Positions 47,301 to 60,800 of a DNA stretch of 64,000 nt are shown here, one piece after another. The DNA is from Nymphaea colorata. Taxonomy: Eukaryota; Streptophyta; Magnoliopsida; Nymphaeales; Nymphaeaceae. The notes under the pieces are model-generated. The model was given only the letters and a program-made list of their open reading frames with translations. It made no database searches and was not told where the DNA came from. The position numbers and the translations under genes are program-made. Positions within the stretch are counted from its first letter, which is position 1. Every line of letters begins with the position of its first letter. The stretch covers positions 22,909,934 through 22,973,933 of the forward strand of contig NC_045138.2 of the NCBI RefSeq assembly GCF_008831285.2, given 5' to 3'.

Positions 47301-50300
47301 ACGGTGACAGGAAATTTCACATCAACAATCTATGCTGAAGACTGCTTGTTTGAAGATCCAACAATCAAATTCTCTGGTAAGTCTTTTGATTAATTTTGTG
47401 ATATAGGGATACTTGTATGTTTGGTGTTATCGGTTTGAACTTTGAAGTTCAAAGAACCATAGCTTGTCCCACTGGTTCGAAGCACTAAAATTCGTGATTT
47501 CAACTTGCTCATGGTTTACAAAATTTCAACTTGAATTGTAACAAGAATTGGAAGACAGAAAAAAAAAAAAAAACTGGACAAAAAAGACAATTGATGCTTA
47601 TGTTCAGGATATTGATTATTGAGTTATTCCAGGCTTGGCCAAGTTTTTCAATTAATCTGCCTATGCACTAGTGACGTCTTGAGCAATGAGAAAGGGGATT
47701 CAGAAGAGATGATACTTAAGGGTTCTGAGAGACTAGCGAGTGGCTACTGGATTAGGTCTCATTGTAGCATGATAGAATGTTATCCATTAATATGTTGGAT
47801 GGAAAACTAAGAATACAGCAAAGCTATATTTAATCGGCAGAAATGCAACAGAACTGCACTTTGAAGCCCATTGGGCAATATGTCAAACCTTGCTCAAATG
47901 TATTGCATCAAAACAAGGGCAATAAAGCAAGCATTAAGTCCCTCTTGATGTATTGGACCTTGGATGTACGCTTGTGTGACATCATTGTCTTCAGAATCAG
48001 GAATCACCTAGCTTTTCCTGATTTTCAGAATCAGGGCCTATCAGATTGTGATCCTTAGAGTCAGGAACAATCTCAATTGTGTGAATTGGGGTTGCGACCC
48101 TTGTACTTTTCTAGGGGAACATCGTGAACTCCTCTAGGATTCCTTCATGCACATCAGGATACATTATTCTGTAAGTTCATGACAACAAAAAATATGAGAA
48201 CAACCTTCTCAGCCTATCACATGCATATGAAGCCCTTGGACCCTATCTTTTAGACATTTGCCATGAAAAAATATCTTGCATCTTTTGAAGATGTCCAACC
48301 GACAGTATTAATATGCAGGATCACGTCTTCTAGTGAGTCCAACCATTATCAAATCAAGATTGATAAAGAAAAAAGTGGTATCGTAAACAAACTTATCTGT
48401 GGTAATAAATGCAAATCTTAATACTTTTTATGGTGAAAATAAGCTCTTATGGCACACAATGAATTGAATCTCTCTTTCTTCACTGCAAACTTCTCTCACT
48501 CAAATCTGGCACGTTTTTCTCCTCAAACTGTCAAAACTTACAGACAACTATCAAGAATTGTCCAAGAGTTGGGCTCTAAACTCAAAAAACAAAAAGGAGG
48601 TTCAAGTGCCCTTAAATTTCTGCAGACACTGTATCATTTGACACTGGGCCGTGTTGCATCACGTTATGCAATATGACACTGTACTGTATTGCTACACAAA
48701 GACACTACACTCTTGTAACTAGTTATAAAAGTGCATCTTAACACATTTCACTATAGATACGTTGCATATCACATGAAACAATATGATAGGTAGAACAATG
48801 GACATAATAGTTAGGTTCTCATAGCTTAAAAAGGGAAATATGTACGTCAAAAAGGGCCCCACAACAAAAAATATGAGCTACTACCTGGCATCAATCACGG
48901 TGCACTAGCATCCCCCTCTTCCCTGGACCGGCATCATCATCAAGGAGCAGTGCCATTTGCCAAGTGAGAATCTGAAAGAAAACGAAACTCACATGTCAGA
49001 GAAAAGCTCTGATTATGACTTAATCCCAGGAACCCACATCAGATGAACTAGACTAGGTAGCAAGTAACGATCAGATCCATAGAACAATTATACACAGATT
49101 TCCCTGTAGTACATGGCAGGGCAGCAACAGCTGTCAGGCAATCACACAGAGACCAAGCAGTAAATGCATAAGCTGTAACTAACATGAACAATTACAAACA
49201 TACTCACATACACATTTCTAGGAACCGAGATATGGCATACTTTCTCATGAGGCTTCCTGGCTCACAAGATTGTTGTGTAGTGCATGGTCAACACACAACT
49301 GAGTCACCAGGGTGAGAGTGACATCAGGGCAACCCCTGACATGTCCACATACAGCATAAGGCTGAGCTTAGTGATATACTATGTTGTTAAGGCATCACCT
49401 AGGTGTGGACTAGGCGCCAGTCAACACCCGTCGCCTTAAGTCCATCACTTAGGGAATGGGTGTGGTGCTGGTGCCTACTAGGCACCAGCACACCTAGTCC
49501 ATAGGAAAGTATATGCCCGTGATTTGATTGTTTATACTATGTACAATCTGTTATAATGTATAATATATGTACAATCTGAAATAATGTATATTTATGTATT
49601 GTATATTAATGTGTTATGTATATTAGTACAATCTGAAGCAATTTTTAAAGTGGTTCCATCTGCAGTTGAATCTGTTATAATGTATATTATATGTACTGAT
49701 TTGTACAATCTGTTATAATGTATATTATATGTATATTATATGTTATATGCACAATCTGTGGTAAACTTATAATGTATATTATGTGTACTGATTTGATACG
49801 ATTTTTGTTTGAAATGATTCAAATGAAATAGTCTGTAAGGTCTATAACTGAAATAGTCTATAAGAAATGCAAGCATTGTGTCCAGTATGTAAACAAGAAT
49901 GACGTGTCTTCTTTTGTGTATCAAACTAAGGCATCAGCTAGAACAGAACAGCACAGTTTTCCAGTATGTAAACAAGCTGGAAATTTATTGTTAGTTTGTC
50001 ATGTACCAAAGAACAGAACAGTTTTTCATGTTTTACTTTTTGGCTTTACTTACTGTTAAGATGTGTTTATATTCAGTTTTAGGTTTAAGAGGGTACTTTT
50101 GTAATAACTTTTCCTTTAGATGGTTCTCTTGTAACTTCTCTCTCTCCTCTAGTCTATATAAAGAGGAGTTAGAGCAGATTTCGAGGTCAATCAATATTAT
50201 TCTTTCTAATCTTATCTTGGTATCAGAGCTGCAGCCGTCTCCTCCTCCTCTGCGCGCCGATTGAGCGGCGCCACCCGCCGCCTGACCGCGCCCATCACTG

Positions 50301-53300
50301 CGCTTCCTCCGCCCGCTCGTGTCCACCCATCTCCGCTCGTGGCTGACCTCTCCACCCGACGCCTCCGCCCGTCGCTGTCCTCTCCGCCCGACGCCTCCGC
50401 CCGCCGTTGCTGTCATCTTCGCCGCTGCCCGCCGTGGCTGTCATCTCCGCCCGCCGCCGCCGTCCGTCGCTGCTGCATCGCCGCTGCACGCTGCATCGCC
50501 GCTGCTGTCTCAACTGCTCCTCCGCTGCTCTGCACGCTGATTTTCCTCTCAGCGTCTTCGCTGTCGTCTCTGGTATCTCTCTTCGTTCAGCTCTGTTGTT
50601 GCCTCTTCCAACCGATCAGACTTATGGATTGCTGCCTGCGTTCACTGCATATTGCTTCATGATCAACATGTTGTCTTTCGATATGTGACTGTCTTCTTTT
50701 TGCCTGCACTTCCTATTCCGTGGCTCGGTTTCCTCCTTTGTGTTGAGCGATGTCTGAAATTAGCAGTGGCGCTAATACCTCTTCCTTTGTGTCGTCGGGA
50801 GAGATGAAGAGTTCCCCATTTTCGAGCATTATCACCAAAATGGATGGGGGTAATTACGAGATGTGGGCCATGCAAGTAAAAAGAACCTTGATCGCTCATG
50901 AGAAGGAACATCTTATATTGGAGCCCGAGCCCGTACAGAAGGTAGGAAAATATACTACTTGGTTTAAAGATAATTCGTTGGTTATGGTATGGATTGTTGG
51001 TACTCTTACTCAAGACATTGCAAATGAAGTCCTGCATAAGGAAAGTGCAAAGGATATGTGGGATTCCCTTGCAGCCACCTATTCACAAGCAAGGAATGAA
51101 ACAAGAATTATGCAGCTTCATCATGATATTCATCAGATGCGCCAAGATGGTCGACCTCTTCATACTTATTATTCTAGTCTCAAGTCCATGTTTGAGAGAC
51201 TAAATAGCTACTTTCCTGCATGTAAGTGTGAACAACAAAAGGCATACAGAGATATGCTTATGGTCGGAGTATTTCTGTTTGGATTAGACTCTGTTTATGA
51301 ATCAACAAAGAATCAGATGCTCACTAGTCCCTCGATTCCTCCTATTGATGAAGCTTATAGTAGGCTAAGCAGAATTCCAATCCCTTCATCGACTGTTCTT
51401 GATACCACTTCTGCTATGCTTGCTACTCGTGGCAGAGGTGGGTCCCTCTTTGCCAGAGGACGAGGATACCGTGGCCGTGGCAATACCCCTTCGCGCCCAG
51501 TATGTCAGTTTTGTCATCGCATTGGTCACACTGTGGATAAGTGTTGGCAGAAACATGGTCGTCCAGCTGTTGCCAATCAGACTGTATTTACTGATTCTCC
51601 AGAGCAGCCTAAGGCTCAGCATACTGTTTCCTCCAGTGAGTTACGTGCAGATGATATTATCTCTCAGTTGAGAAACTTGATTGGAGATAGACCTCAACAA
51701 GCTCCTGATCCGACCACCTCTACTATCACTACTGCTGCCAGTGCATCTTCATCTGGTATGTATTCTGATACTACAGATTGGCTCATTGATTCGGGTGCAT
51801 CGACACATCTCTGTGGAGACAAGGCACAGTTTACTTCTTATGTCCCTACTCCACCTGGTCGCTCGGTTATTCTAGCAGATGACAAATATTCTCCAGTTGT
51901 TGGACTTGGAGAGGTCCAACTTACTTCATCATTACCGTTGCAACATGTTCTTCATGCACCAGAATTCCCACATAGCCTACTATCTATCAGTCAGATTACC
52001 AGAGATTTAAACTGTCGTGCGATGTTTGACTCCTCTTCTCTTGTGTTTCAGGATATACTGACGGGCAGGGTGATTGGCAGTGGCCGTGAACAGGGAGGTC
52101 TTTACAGGCTAGTGCATCCCTTTCCCTTTGCCGGGTCTACCTCTGCAGGGTCGTCCTCATCCTCGGCTTATACTTGGCATTTACGTTTTGGACATCTACC
52201 GTTTCAGAAACTGCTGCATGTTCTTCCTCAGCTGTCTCCTAAGTCTTCTTTTCAATGCGAGTCTTGTCAGTTGGGCAAACACCATCGGTCATCCTTTCCT
52301 CCGCGGCCCAGTAGAAGTAGCCATTCTGTGTTTGAGTTACTTCATTTTGATGTTTGGGGTCCGAGTCGTACACCTGATCTTCAAGGTCATCGATATTATC
52401 TTGTTGCTGTCGATGACCATAGTCGTGTTAGTTGGGTTTTTCTTATGAAGCATAAATCTGAAGTGGGTCATGTAATCAAAAATTTTATCAATGAAATTCT
52501 GACTCAGTTTGATACTTGTGTCAAAAACACCGTCATATTCTTGATGTTGCCAGAACCATTATCATACATAGCCATGTTCCCCATTCTTACTGGGGAGATG
52601 CTGTTCTCACAGCATGCTATCTTATTAATCGAATGCCGTCATCTGTGTTAGGAGACCTTATTCCTATCTCTGTCCTCTTTCCTGACAGAGACTTGTTTTC
52701 TGTTCCACCTCGTGTTTTTGGATGTGTTGCCTTTGTTCAGTTGCTTGGTCCTGGACGAGATAAGTTGTCTCCTCGGGCCATCAAAACGATCTTTGTTGGT
52801 TATTCCCGCACTCAAAAGGGATATCGATGTTATGATCCTTCTAATCGTCGGTATTATGTGAGTGCTGATGTTACATTCTTTGAATCAACCTCTTTCTTCT
52901 CCCCAAATGGAACTCAATTAAGGGCGCCTGAATTGAATGATGAAGTCCATTTTCCTCTACCTCTCATGAGTTGTCCAAAACCAGTTGATCCACGCTTTGG
53001 GGCTGTCTACCAACGTCGTACTAAACCTGTTGCGCCTGTTCACTGTGCACCTGTGCCTTCACCCAGCACGCCCAAGGTAATTCCTGACACAAACTCAGCT
53101 GACAATTTTTTATGTAATGATGACATAGGAGAATGTCACGAGCATGTTCATGCTCCTAATGAACTTGATATGCCCATTGCTCAAAGGAAAGGCAAACGCA
53201 GTTGCACTTTGCATCCTATCTCTGGTCATTTATCCATGGATAGACTCACTCCTATGTACCGACAGTTTGTCAAGGGGCTGTCGGCTATTGCTCTTCCACA

Positions 53301-55918
53301 GAATCCCATGGATGCTCTCTCTGATCCCAAATGGGCCGCAGCTATGCAAGAAGAGATGGATGCTCTTCAGTCTAGAGGCACCTGGACACTTGTTACTCCT
53401 TCAGCTGATGCAGCCATTGTTGGTTGCAGATGGGTCTTTACTATCAAATACAGCGCGGATGGCAGCATTGACAGATATAAGGCTCGTCTGGTTGCAAAAG
53501 GCTATACTCAAACTTATGGGGTTGATTATTATGATACCTTCTCTCCTGTGGCACGACATGCTTCTTTACGGATTCTCCTTGCTGTGGCTGTCAGCAAGAA
53601 TTGGTCCCTATCACAACTTGATGTCAAAAATGCCTTTCTCTATGGTGACTTACATGAAGAAGTGTATATGCAGCAACCACTAGGGTTTGTTGCTGAGGGG
53701 GAGTGTCAGAAAGTGTGCAGATTGCGAAAGGCGATTTATGGTCTGAAACAGAGTCCTCGAGCTTGGTTTCAGAAATTGTTAGAGAATATTGAGAATGAGG
53801 GCTTCAGACGTTCTTCGGCCGACCATTCCCTCTTTGTCAAGAAGACTTCTACAGGTACGGTGATAGTTCTTGTCTATGTTGATGATATCATTGTTACAGG
53901 GGATGATGATCAGGGGATTTCCAACATCAAGGATGTCCTTGGACAACACTTTGTCACCAAGGACCTTGGTGAACTACGTTATTTCCTCGGTATTGAGTTT
54001 GCCAGAAATCAAAAGGGCCTTATCATGTGCCAGAGGAAATACGTTACTGATGTTTTGCAAGAGACAGGGATGCTGGGGTGTCGACCTGCATCCACGCCTA
54101 TGAATATCAATACCCGCTTGTATGATGATGATACTGAAGATGTTGATGCGAGACAGTATAGAGGGATTGTTGGGAAGCTCCTATACATCACTGTTACTCG
54201 ACCTGACATTGCCTATGCTGTTAGCAGAGTGAGTCAATTTATGGATAAGCCCAAGAAAGTTCATTGGGATGCTGCTATGATGATTCTTAGGTATCTAAAG
54301 AATTCACCAGGAACGGGACTCTTCTTTCAGAATGGTACCTCACTCACTATATCTGTGTATGTTGATGCCGACTATGCAGGATGCCCCTCGGACAGAAAAT
54401 CCACTACTGGATTTTGTGTGTTTATTGGATCCAACTTGGTTACATGGAAGAGTAAGAAGCAAACTGTGGTTGCCAGATCAAGTGCAGAATCTGAATATAG
54501 AGCTATGGCTCAGGGTACTGCTGAAGTTATGTGGGTTAGATCCCTGATGTTGGATCTTACTGTCGAAGTGCCTCTTCCTATGCAACTGTTATGTGATAAC
54601 AAAGCTGCACTGTTTATTGCTAATAATCCGGCTTTTCATGAAAGAACCAAGCATGTTGAAGTAGATTGTCACTATACCAGAGACATGATTCAAAAGGGGT
54701 TTGTAAGTACCTCACACATTTCAACTACAGGGCAAACAGCTGATATCTTTACTAAGGCTCTTGCAAGGGGACCATTCCAAAGCTGCTGTTCCAAGTTGAG
54801 CCTATTTGACATATACGCTCCAACTTGAGGGGGAGTGTTAAGATGTGTTTATATTCAGTTTTAGGTTTAAGAGGGTACTTTTGTAATAACTTTTCCTTTA
54901 GATGGTTCTCTTGTAACTTCTCTCTCTCCTCTAGTCTATATAAAGAGGAGTAGGGCAGATTTCGAGGTTAATCAATATTATTCTTTCTAATCTTATCACT
55001 TACAAAGTGTAATCATTCAATTAGAATAAAACAGAACAGTTTTTCAAGTTTTATTTGGAATAGAAGCTTACGGTTCAGTCAGTAAGCACATAATTTTATT
55101 ATGTAATGGCTAACATAACTAAAAAAAAAAATAAAACTTTGGTTGCCTTTTTTGCCTTGGCTCGCCTAGTCCCGCCTAGGTGCTAGGCGCTGCTGCCTGG
55201 GCGCTTTGACAACATAGGTGATATACTGCTGCAACAACATCAGTTGTACACTTCACTGCCATATGAAGGGGACTGAGTCCATGTTAGTGGACTGGGTAAG
55301 GAGCACATTCAATAACTAGACTGTTTTTGGAAGTTTGATCTCATAATCCAGGTCCATGCACTGCCCACCTAACCCCATTTTATAATGGGCTTGACTAACG
55401 TCCAGTCGGCTATGTCACATCAGTGTGGGGTGCGGGTGCTGGTGCGGGTGAGGATGAGGGTGCTGGTATGGCATATCCCAAAAATTTTGGGTGCAAAGGT
55501 GTGGCGAGGGTGTAGATATATGATATATTTATTATATATATAAATGTATGTATTCATAATATATATGATTTTAGCTTGTTTCTTGGCATAATCGGTCCTT
55601 TTTACTTTTGCTTCTGTACATAAAGAAAGAAAGGGATAGAGAAAAGAAAAAAATATAAAATATTTTGAACTTGCATAAGAAAGGATGCAGTTGGGGTGCG
55701 TGTCAGAGCCGCTCCTGTATCAGCACTAGCACCAGCATCGTGTCGACACAGGTGCAGCCCCTTTTTTGAAGAGTCCGTGTGACATAGCTAGTCGGTATGA
55801 TCCTTTTGTGGAGTAGAAAGACCCTTGGCCATTGCCGTATGCCCATTTCATGCTCAAGCTCATAACACAGTATCAGGCAATGCAACCCCACCCAACCCCA
55901 CCCCACCCCCACAACAAC

Positions 55919-55949
<31 letters not shown>

Positions 55950-56468
55950 TATGATGAGCTATTAGCCGAGTACAATGGTTAAAGAACCTAACATAGCTAA
56001 ATTAAGAGCCAACTGAGCATGCCATGACATTGTTAGGATCTCATAGAGGCCCTTATGACCCTCACCTGTAAACAGACCCTTGGGAACCTCTAAACTATCT
56101 TTCGGGTCATGACCAGTGCCCCAGTTGGTCTTATACATGTGACCAGCTATAAGGAAAAAAATTGCAATAGCCAAATGATGGTGTGCAGTATCGGTTAGCC
56201 GTTGACCTAGCCTTCTTGTTAATATCAAATTAGCTCATCAGACTTAAATAAGGGAACTTGTAAAGGAAGCCAGAACATAGTTCATATCATTTTGTCTTAA
56301 TAAGTACTCCTTTCAATCTTATCTTTAAGGTCACTTATTAAGGTCAGAACAAAGCCTTCTTGTTGACTTTTCATTGAATGTTAGTAGCTCATAATTGAAT
56401 GGCATTAGTGCTTTTGATCAGAAAAGCTTTTGCGAGCTCTTGTCATCAGAAAAAAAGCACTCACCTTA

Positions 56469-56500
<32 letters not shown>

Positions 56501-57013
56501 TTATGCTTCTGCCTCTCAAACAATGTCAATACTGCTTTTCAAAAAATCTAAACTATAAAGATTAGATGGATACAATATGTTCAAATATTTATTAAAATTC
56601 AAAAAGGAGGGAAAATTAGATTTGTAAATTATAAAGTTTTTTGAATTGATGGTCTTCACTTTCTCGATTCTCAAACTCCACTCTTAATATAGGATTTCTG
56701 AACTTTTTAGGTTCCCATATTTTCATACCTTATGCATTTATGTATATGGCAAGAATTATGAAGAAAGGGCTAAAAGCACAGAGATGAGTAAAACCACTCG
56801 CATTTTTGAGAATGGCTTTCAAATGTCCACTCCTCCCTAGAATTTACCAATCCTAAGGTGGAGGGGATAGTTATATAGAGCAAAAGAGAAAAAAGGAGAG
56901 GGAAGAAAGAAAAAGTAGAAATAAATAATTAATAACTAATATATGTATTCTCCTATGTCACATAGGTACGGGTATTCAGACTATTTTCAAAAAACTTAGG
57001 TATGGGGGTACGG

Positions 57014-57051
<38 letters not shown>

Positions 57052-57756
57052 CATAAAATAAGAATTCAAACAAAATAACACATTCATGATTCAAAATTTA
57101 AAAACACACTGTATGTGTTTTCTGAGTGTAAATGGTGTAAAGAACAAAACTGAAATCCTAAATTTTGGATAGGAAAGGACTCGGTCAACTTTGATCGAGT
57201 CCTAAATCGGACGGATACGGTCCTAGGTACGTTAATCGTATCCGGTACTGATTGACCAGTACCCAAGAGATACCCGGGACAGTACCAGTACCAATACCAG
57301 TGTCGTATCTGACCGGTACGGGTGTGCTGCCTATACAGCAGTACCCATGTGACAAAGATATTTTCATATTTTTCATCGTTGAGGTTTTTCTCGAGTATTG
57401 CTTGGAAAGTTTGTTTTTTTAAGGAAATTTGCGAGAGTTAAAAGTTATAACATAGCAAAAAATAATTAAAAATATGAAAAATTGAGTTTTATAAATTTTC
57501 TTAGAAAACATTGATAAAAATTTAAAGTAGTCATTAGATTGTTGAAAGACAATCCAGAAAATGTTTAATTTATACACATGCATGCAGTTTCTTATATTAT
57601 AGAAAGGTACAATTTAACTTGGCAACTTTGGAAGGACAAGACCTACATAGTTCAAGGGCTACCTGAGCTTACGAACTTGAAGTTATATGTTTTCTTATCG
57701 CCATTTTTGTTATTAGTTATCACAACTTCTTGAAATGGTATAAAAATGCTTTTCTC

Positions 57757-57834
<78 letters not shown>

Positions 57835-60800
57835 CAGAATGCAGATTTTGTTGTTTGAGCTAGCATCTCATTTGTTGCTTCTGTGTTTCAGGTAGAGATC
57901 TTTATAAACGCAACCTGGAGTTGCTTGTGCCTTTCTTTGATCATCCATTTCTTGTACTGAAAGAAATCAAGAAGGTATTACAAGAACGTGAATCCTGCTC
58001 TTAAGCTAATGCAATGTTGTGGGAAATGTTAAATGATCTTGGGTTTTGTTCTTAACATGTCCCTGACATCTCTCATATACTGTGTTTTGTAGTGCATAAG
58101 TTTTGAGGTTAAGTGCATACAAGCATCTTGGAAATTAAGGTAACTTCGTTTCTTTCTTGTTTCAAGTGATAAAGCTGCTGCCATGCGGGGGAGTGGCCTA
58201 CTGGGCTGGGCCTGGACCGCTAAGGAGGCAGTCAAATGTTTGAAACTTTGAACCTCATAGACACTCGCCACTTATATAAGGGGAAGCAGGTCTTTACCTT
58301 GTAGGCATGGGAAAGGGGTCGCATGGTTTCACACACCTGGGCAGCAGCTCTAACATGGACTTGGCTAGGAAGGCACTGAACCTCTGTCAGCATGGCAGGA
58401 CACAATTGCAGCTCTAGGCTTGCCAAGGACAAGGTCAATGCTGTGTTAGGTGCAGTCCATGTACCCATGGCTGAAGCCATCCAAAAATGAACTCTGTCAA
58501 CTTTGATCGAGTCAATTTCCATCCTTTTTTAGGTTCAAAAATTACTTTATGTTAATTTTGGTATGCTTTTTCACTCTGGTATCTGTTTATATTTATGAGT
58601 TTATGATTTACGAATGTATTGCTTGCAAACTTATATACATGGTCGTGTCCCTGTGCCGAAGTCTCTTGAAAATGCACACCTTTGTCTGCCCTGCACCCAC
58701 ACCCATACAATATCGGGCGACAGAGGGCAATGGCTACATAGTTCTATGCACCTGGGAGGGTGAGAACATCTCTCACCTTAGGTAGTTTCTTCTTGTACAA
58801 TTGAAAAAAGGGATACAGCTGCTTTGGTTTTCTCATTTATTGTTCTGCACATGTGAAGGAGTTTCTTTGCTCAATTATGTGGACATTGTGGAGGGCAAAC
58901 ATTATGCTTATTTGTGCCTATTGTCCTTTCTCATTCCCTTCTGCGACACTGAAATTTTTATTTTAAGAGCTGATCATATTGGCTTTGATATCTCAAAAAA
59001 CAGTGATTTAAATTCCTTATTTGGGGTATAAGAATTTCTAACCTATAATTCTGTGTGTATCAAGTTTCGCTACTCATGTATTTAGTTATTGAAACGCTAT
59101 ATCATCAGATTATGCTGTAGATGCCCCATTTTCTGCACTTCTCAAAGGCCATCAATTTTATTTCATTGGTGTGCTAGTTTATAAAATCTCCGTATGGATT
59201 GAGGCATGCATTTCATTCTTGGTTTGGAAGTTTCTCCCTGCAAATTCAAAACTCTATCACCTTCTTTTTATGTATTAGGAGAAAGACATTGTTACTCTTC
59301 TTCTCATATATGTTGATAATATTGTGACAACTAGAAGTTTTGGTGATCACATACATAAAGTAAAGCAATTCTTAATGAAGGCATTCAAAATGAAGGATGT
59401 AGGGGAGTTGAGGTATTTTTTAGGTGTGGAAGTTGATAGACGAGGGGGGACATTGACTCTTATGCAGCAGAAGTGTACGCTGGATCTTCTAAAAAAATAT
59501 GAATGTCAAATTGCAGGCTGGTTAATATCCCAAGTGTATTACATCAGAGATTGACTGTTGAAGAAGTGAACATGGAGAAGTTTGTGCCAGTCCTACAAGA
59601 TACTGGAGTACAGTAGGGCATGTTGCAGTATGTTATGTTTATTAGGCCTAACATTGTTTATGTCTTTATGATGTCAATCGGGTGTCTTAGTTTATGCATG
59701 AACCAAGAGAGGGTCACATGGGGTTGTGAAACACATTTGGAGCTACTTTACTTAAAAAAGAACTATAGGAGATAGGCTTATCCTTTGGAAAAATAAAGAT
59801 GCGGATTGGGTTGGAGATCCAGATTAGAGGCGGTCAGTTTACTGTTATTCATTGAAAATAATCTAGTGTCCTAGAATAGCAGGAAACAAAAGGTGGTGGC
59901 ACACTCAAGTACGAAGGCTAAGTCTAGATAACTGAAGTTACATATATTAGACACTTATTAAGTGATCTAGGAGAGGATATTGCATGATCTATACTTTTAT
60001 GTGATAATCAAAGTGCAATCATTATTGCATTCAATCTCATTCAGTATAACAAGACAAAAACATATTAAGATTGATGAACACTTTATACGTAGAAGGTTGA
60101 GATGAGGGTGATAGAACCACATCATATAAGTACAGAACATCAAGTTGCAAACTTATTCACAAAAGGATTGACAAGTCGACTATTTTGTTTATCGAAAAGT
60201 AAGTTGTACATGATTGAAGACCATGTGCAACTTGAGGGAGAGTGTTAAAGCAGACGTCTGGATCTAGATGTCATGTCCCTTGTTTATTTGGGCGTATAAT
60301 TAATGGCATGCTTGTAATATTCATGTTCTGTTATTACATTTTAGTCATTGGTGTAAAGCTCTTAAAATTAATAAAAGTAAGGTTAGGAGGTGTGATTTCG
60401 TTGCTGCTGCTCCATCCCTTCAGCACTATTCTTCTTCCTCTCCTCTATTTTCTGTGCGTAGACACTGCAGTGAAACAATATATTATGATATTCAAAATTA
60501 TTTTAACAGGGAGAACTTAGGCATGAAAAATGGGCGATAGGTCAACTCAGTAGTTAAAAAGTGCTAGGTGGTAGCCCTTCTAAAAGGCCTAAGGGATCAA
60601 GACAAAATTAGGAAAAATTAATTAAAAATGATAAATTGCATGTATATTTAAATTAGATTATGCCAGATCACCAAGCATTACTTATAGAAAGAGGGTAAGG
60701 GCCTCCTAGAGATCCACGACGGCGAGAAGGAGCTAGCCAACAACTAGCTCAATGGATATGCAATGGCCAAATCACCAAACCATGATAAGTAAAAGTGTAG

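Larger units (their letters stand above)
50054..54998 (+). mobile_element. Copia LTR retrotransposon, nearly complete, integrase deleted
   Basis: A 4945-bp element with LTRs 50054-50217 (164 bp) and 54836-54998 (163 bp), flanked by the 5-bp duplication CTTAC at 50049-50053 and 54999-55003. The LTRs start TGTTAAGATG. They differ by three substitutions and one single-base gap. A TGGTATCAGAGC primer site follows the 5' LTR and a GAGGGGGAG purine tract precedes the 3' LTR. It has the domain order Gag, protease, integrase, RT, RNase H. The short LTRs recall the Ale-like Copia lineages (inference). Same strand as the host gene. Confidence 0.95.
49380..55216. mobile_element. Mutator-type inverted-repeat element interrupted by a Copia element
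   Basis: Left terminus TATGTTGTTAAGGC and right terminus GCTTTGACAACATA form imperfect terminal inverted repeats. Both ends are followed inward by CCTAGGTG / GGCGCC-type text. The flanking 9-bp duplication GTGATATAC is at 49371-49379 and 55218-55226, which is the length typical of Mutator-like elements. Without the Copia insert and its 5-bp duplication the element would be about 890 bp and has no transposase, so it is non-autonomous. One base (55217) separates the right terminus from the duplication. Confidence 0.75.

Noticed and set aside
50261-50662. GC-rich 133-codon frame and overlapping frames on both strands
   Set aside because: Located in the Copia leader between primer site and gag; made of CCGCC/CGCTGC repeats.
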